From UBA5069 sp964560495 (GTDB lineage Bacteria; Chloroflexota; Anaerolineae; Caldilineales; Caldilineaceae): DNA of 64,000 bases. The position numbers were made by a program, and so were the translations under genes. The notes under the pieces are model-generated. The model did not search any database and had not been told where the DNA came from. It worked only from the letters and a program-made list of their open reading frames with translations. Where the stretch lies: positions 17,039-81,038 of the forward strand of contig CAZLMM010000020.1 in assembly GCA_964560495.1 (NCBI GenBank). Direction: 5' to 3'. Below, piece by piece: positions 61,004-64,000 of the stretch. Each line of letters begins with the position of its first letter. Positions within the stretch are counted from its first letter, which is position 1.

Positions 61004-62155
61004 ATGGAGAGGGCCTCATTCAGGCTTCGTATTCGTTTGATCGTTGTGACGGCGCTGGCAATCTTGGCGCTGGCTTTGCCCACCGCCGCCTTTGCGGCGC
61101 CTGCTGAATCAGCCAGCTATCACGGCGGCAGTGGGTGCAGTGCATTTCATATCGTGCGCCCCGGACAAACCCTGAGCGGCATCGCGGTCGCCTATGGCGT
61201 CAGCGTCCAGGCGTTGATGCAAGCCAACAACATCTGGAATCCCAACCACATCTTTGCTGGGCAAAAACTTTGCATCCCCGGTGGGTGGGGGCCGCCTGGT
61301 GGTTCTGGTTGCGTGGCCTATCACACCGCGCGTTATGGCGAAACGTTGGCAGGCATTGCCCGCGCCTACGGGGTGTCCACTTGGGCGCTCATGCAGGCCA
61401 ACAACATCTCGAATCCAAACCGCATCTACGCCGGACAGACACTGTGCATACCGGGCGGCTCCGGCTGGCCAGAACAACCTCCCCCACAGCCGCCGTCGGG
61501 CTGTTTCGATTGGTATGTGGTCAAGCGCGGGGACACGCTCTCCCAGATTGCAGTCTGGTATGGGACAACAGTTCACGCGCTCATGCGGCTCAATGGCATC
61601 TCGAATCCCAACCACATTTATGTGGGACAATATCTGAAGGTGCCAGTCAACTGCGGACAACCAAAGCCGCCGCCCCCGCCGCCGCCATGCCATCCGCACC
61701 CATCGTGCCCGCCCCCGCCGCCGCAACCTCCACCATGCCATCCGCACCCATCGTGCCCGCCCCCGCAACCCGAACCGACCGGTTATTGGTATGGCGCCTT
61801 CTGGTCGAATCCTGACTTCTCCGGGTCTCCGGCTGTCACCATGCCGTCGCCCCAGATCGCCTTCGATTGGGGAACGAATCCACCCGCGCCAGGAATGCCC
61901 AATCAGAACTGGAGCGCGCAGTGGACGCGCACAGAATATGTGAAGGGCGGCACATATCGTATCTATGCCACGACCGATGATGGCGTGCGCGTCTTTGTGG
62001 ATAATCAGTTGGTGATCGACGGTTGGAGGGTGCAGCCAGCTACTTCCTACTTTGGCGACGTCGCACTGAGCGAGGGCTATCACGATTTCCGCGTCGAATA
62101 CTTCCAGGCCAGCGGCGTGGCGCTCATCTATGTAAATTATAGCAGATTGAACTGA
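61004..62155 (+). CDS. Secreted protein with three LysM repeats and a PA14-like domain
   Basis: A 383-residue exported protein. A signal peptide ends near residue 32 (LPTAAFAA). Three LysM peptidoglycan/chitin-binding repeats follow at about 45-90, 105-150 and 170-213 (each (Y/F)xVxxGxTLSxIAxxYGxxxxALMxxNxIxNPNxIxxGQxLxxP). A proline-rich linker holds CHPHPSC twice. The C-terminal roughly 130 residues form a PA14-like beta-barrel (WSAQWTRTEYVKGGTYRIYATTDDGVRVFVDNQLVIDGW), a carbohydrate-binding fold. Each LysM ends with a Cys, and others lie in the linker, so disulfides or metal binding are possible. It probably links cell wall and extracellular glycans. Monocistronic. Confidence 0.9.
   Translation: MERASFRLRIRLIVVTALAILALALPTAAFAAPAESASYHGGSGCSAFHIVRPGQTLSGIAVAYGVSVQALMQANNIWNPNHIFAGQKLCIPGGWGPPGGSGCVAYHTARYGETLAGIARAYGVSTWALMQANNISNPNRIYAGQTLCIPGGSGWPEQPPPQPPSGCFDWYVVKRGDTLSQIAVWYGTTVHALMRLNGISNPNHIYVGQYLKVPVNCGQPKPPPPPPPCHPHPSCPPPPPQPPPCHPHPSCPPPQPEPTGYWYGAFWSNPDFSGSPAVTMPSPQIAFDWGTNPPAPGMPNQNWSAQWTRTEYVKGGTYRIYATTDDGVRVFVDNQLVIDGWRVQPATSYFGDVALSEGYHDFRVEYFQASGVALIYVNYSRLN
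61685..61766. repeat. 34-bp in-frame direct repeat in the proline-rich linker
   Basis: Copies at 61685-61718 and 61733-61766 are identical and offset by 48 bases (16 codons). Each encodes a CHPHPSCPP unit. Confidence 0.85.
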
Positions 62156-62527
62156 TGGTTGGATAGCATCAGAACGAGGAGTTTGTTTGGGGTTCGCAAC
62201 TGGCAAACCAGAAATGATAACTATTCAACCACTAACCCTGACGTTGGGGCGCGAGGTGGGCGACGAATCTAGGTCGTCTCTTTGAGCAATGCTGCTCCGC
62301 CGCCCACCTCATGCCCGTACTGTAACCCGCTGGATGTTACGGGAAGTGTTTAAAAGAAGGGCGCGCATCAAAGGGAACGCGGATCACTTGCGGAGATTGC
62401 CAATTCGCGTCTATCGTTGACCGCCTGAATAGATATGTGATCAGCGGAGTATGCACGCCCACATGCAGATAAGACACGCATGGGCGTGCATACTGAACGG
62501 TCTTGTAAAGACGGATCAGTCAAAGCG
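62156..62527. other. Convergent intergenic region with inverted repeats
   Basis: 372 bases between convergent genes, no ORF. Two inverted repeats stand out: GAGGTGGGCG (62253-62262) with CGCCCACCTC (62301-62310), and a 13-bp perfect pair GTATGCACGCCCA (62449-62461) with 62481-62493. Neither has a T-run typical of a terminator, but one or both may end transcription from either side. The rest shows nothing else. Confidence 0.6.
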
Positions 62528-63490
62528 CTAGCCGTGCAGCGCACGGAACAGCAGCCGTGTATGCTCTGTCGTGAAACGCTGTGCTGCATCGGCTTCAGGA
62601 GCAAATGAATCAAAGCCGTGAAAACCGTCTGCGTACACATGAAGTTCAGTCGGGACGCCTGCCTTCATCAGACGTTGGGCGTAGGCAATGTCCTCGTTGC
62701 GGAACAAGTCCGGCGTACCGACGCCAATGTAGGTGGGCGGCAAACCGCTCACATCCTCGGCGCGGATGGCCGCCGCATACATTGAGATGCCTGGGCTCCC
62801 CGGTTCCTGCTGAAGATAAGCGCGCCACCCCGCCAGATTGTTGGCGCGCGTCCAGAGGGGTGCATCTGGCGTATCTGGCCCCACCTGCTCCACATTTGCG
62901 TCGTCGATCATCGGATAGATCAGAAGTTGGTAGCAGACGGCAACCTCTGCCCGGTCTCGCGCCAGCAAACCAAGCCCTGCCGCCAAACCGCCGCCAGCAC
63001 TCGCGCCACCGATGGCAATGCGCGCCGGATTAACGCCGAATTGACCGGCGTTGCTCGCCAGCCATTTGAGCGCGGCATAACAATCCTCCACGGGTGCGGG
63101 GAACGGATGCTCTGGCGCGAGGCGATACTCCACGGAGGCGACCACGCAGTTTAACGCAAGCGTCATGCCTTTTGCCTTCAGATCATCGCCCTGGACGCTG
63201 CCCAGGACATAGCCGCCGCCGTGAATCCAGAGCAGGGCAGGCAGGGTGTCCGGGCGCGTTGCAGGCTGATAGATGCGCACCAACACAGGCGGCGCGCCGT
63301 CCGGCCCGGGCGCATAGTGGTCGCTGGTCACGACGCCGGGGATGTCTGGCGCCTGGGCCGCCATGACTGCCATCACGCCTTCCAAAAACTGGCGTGTCGC
63401 GGGGATGTCCTCGAGCGTGATCCCGCCCGGAACTGCCTGCTCAAATGCAGCGAGTCCGGCCGCGAGTTGCGGGTCTGTGATCGGGTGCAT
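62528..63490 (-). CDS. Alpha/beta hydrolase, hormone-sensitive-lipase (HSL) type esterase
   Basis: A 320-residue esterase. HGGGYVLGS is the oxyanion-hole motif of the HSL family, GGASAGGGLAAG carries the nucleophilic Ser (GxSxG), the catalytic Asp lies in VGTPDLFRNED, and His in DGFHGF. Further family marks are VEYRLAPEHPFPAPVED and a C-terminal RALHG. Predicted to hydrolyse short-chain acyl esters in the cytoplasm; there is no signal peptide. Both flanks are intergenic. It has no evident operon partner. Physiological substrate unknown. Confidence 0.92.
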   Translation of the reverse strand: MHPITDPQLAAGLAAFEQAVPGGITLEDIPATRQFLEGVMAVMAAQAPDIPGVVTSDHYAPGPDGAPPVLVRIYQPATRPDTLPALLWIHGGGYVLGSVQGDDLKAKGMTLALNCVVASVEYRLAPEHPFPAPVEDCYAALKWLASNAGQFGVNPARIAIGGASAGGGLAAGLGLLARDRAEVAVCYQLLIYPMIDDANVEQVGPDTPDAPLWTRANNLAGWRAYLQQEPGSPGISMYAAAIRAEDVSGLPPTYIGVGTPDLFRNEDIAYAQRLMKAGVPTELHVYADGFHGFDSFAPEADAAQRFTTEHTRLLFRALHG

Positions 63491-63630
63491 AGTAATGATT
63501 CCTCCTTTGGGTGGATAGATTGTGTAATTGTACAGATGGGTGGGAGAACAGGCAAAGTCAAGGGGGTGGCTGACTCAGGCAACAACGGATGAGCGGCGAA
63601 TCGTCGTTCAACAGTTGTTGCCTTCCGCTG

Positions 63631-63963
63631 CTAGGTGTGCACCGCCCGCGTGAATGCCTCGGCCGCCCACTGATTGATACTCTTGCCGCTTACCTGGGCA
63701 GCCGTCGCGACTGCGGCATGAATCTCCGGCGACACGCGCAACATGAGCCGGCCCGAATAGGGTTTCTGCGGCGCACGATTTAGTTTGGCGCACGTCTGCA
63801 GATAATCCTCGACTGCCTCCTCAAACGCCGTGCGCAATTCGGCGACCGACTCGCCGTGAAACCCGATTACATCATTGATGCCCGCGACATGGCCGATAAA
63901 ACATTGGTCTTCGTCACTGTATTCGATGCGGGCGGCATATCCTTTGTAGGTCATCGTGTTCAT
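63631..63963 (-). CDS. HicB-like antitoxin
   Basis: A 110-residue protein. The N-terminal part is a HicB fold (YKGYAARIEYSDEDQCFIGHVAGINDVIGFHGESVAELRTAFEEAVEDYL). The C-terminal part is a ribbon-helix-helix DNA-binding segment (GRLMLRVSPEIHAAVATAAQVSGKSINQWAAEAF). HicB proteins neutralise the HicA mRNase and repress their own operon. GGAGGG precedes the ATG on the minus strand. The start overlaps by ATGA the stop of an upstream frame that continues out of the window, so the pair may be complete just beyond the edge. I see no typical HicA ending there. Confidence 0.88.
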   Translation of the reverse strand: MNTMTYKGYAARIEYSDEDQCFIGHVAGINDVIGFHGESVAELRTAFEEAVEDYLQTCAKLNRAPQKPYSGRLMLRVSPEIHAAVATAAQVSGKSINQWAAEAFTRAVHT

Positions 63964-64000
63964 GGTTTGATCCCTCCCTGCTCCAAGAAACGTCGCGCAT
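63960..64000 (-). CDS. 3' end of an upstream gene coupled to the HicB-like gene
   Basis: Only the last 12 codons are visible (ending LEQGGIKP and TGA), with the stop overlapping the HicB ATG as ATGA. The position fits a toxin-antitoxin partner or any upstream cotranscribed gene. Too short to identify. Confidence 0.4.
   Translation of the reverse strand, partial: ARRFLEQGGIKP

Overview
The window is about 60% GC and reads as a chromosomal segment of a Chloroflexota bacterium, probably from the Anaerolineae/Caldilineae side. That assignment is inferred. It rests on a BTAD/NB-ARC/WD40 mega-regulator, a giant secreted protein ending in a YLPVV-type tail, DUF29 and DUF5647 genes, tandem PPK2 kinases, and an rpsF-rpsR pair lacking ssb. 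No rRNA, tRNA, CRISPR array, integrase or transposase was seen.

Layout. 1-3.45 kb: end of an operon of complex I/Mrp-antiporter-like membrane subunits. 3.5-6.2 kb: M42 aminopeptidase, a phasin-like gene behind a consensus promoter buried in a 23-bp inverted repeat, and recX. 6.2-10.6 kb: tightly overlapping genes for an ATP-grasp-like protein, a GNAT-nitrilase fusion whose nitrilase has lost two catalytic residues, a PhnD-like binding protein without signal peptide, and an AlkA-type glycosylase. 10.6-13.1 kb (minus strand): GNAT, two small overlapping conserved genes, an EEP-family phosphatase and a NUDIX hydrolase. 13.2-15.4 kb: a DUF29 gene broken by an in-frame TGA, an EamA permease and a HupE/UreJ protein.

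15.4-31.4 kb is a nonribosomal peptide cluster: a membrane SGNH-like protein, an A-T starter (code nearest Pro), a C-A-T module, a C-A-T-E-C-T-TE synthetase and a methyltransferase. The C-A-T adenylation domain has a near-canonical Asn code and is interrupted after motif A8 by a roughly 335-residue PP-loop ATPase. That insert carries CxxC pairs like those of N-acetyl-sugar amidotransferases (WbpG/PseA type). This is the most unusual object in the window. It suggests that asparagine is modified on the assembly line, for example amide to amidine, though that chemistry is inference. A convergent 1393-residue SARP-like ATPase/WD40 regulator follows.

35.5-36.5 kb is mostly non-coding, with direct repeats and a 30-bp perfect palindrome. 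36.5-48.1 kb encodes one 3875-residue exported multidomain protein. Then come two overlapping PPK2 genes, a threonine-dehydratase-like enzyme, and a minus-strand sugar-acid operon: solute-binding lipoprotein, MalF-MalG fused permease, glucarate-dehydratase-like enolase. 56.7-62.2 kb holds rpsF-rpsR-foldase with a possible S6:S18 leader motif, a beta-CASP nuclease and a LysM/PA14 secreted protein. The window closes with an HSL-type esterase and a HicB-like antitoxin.
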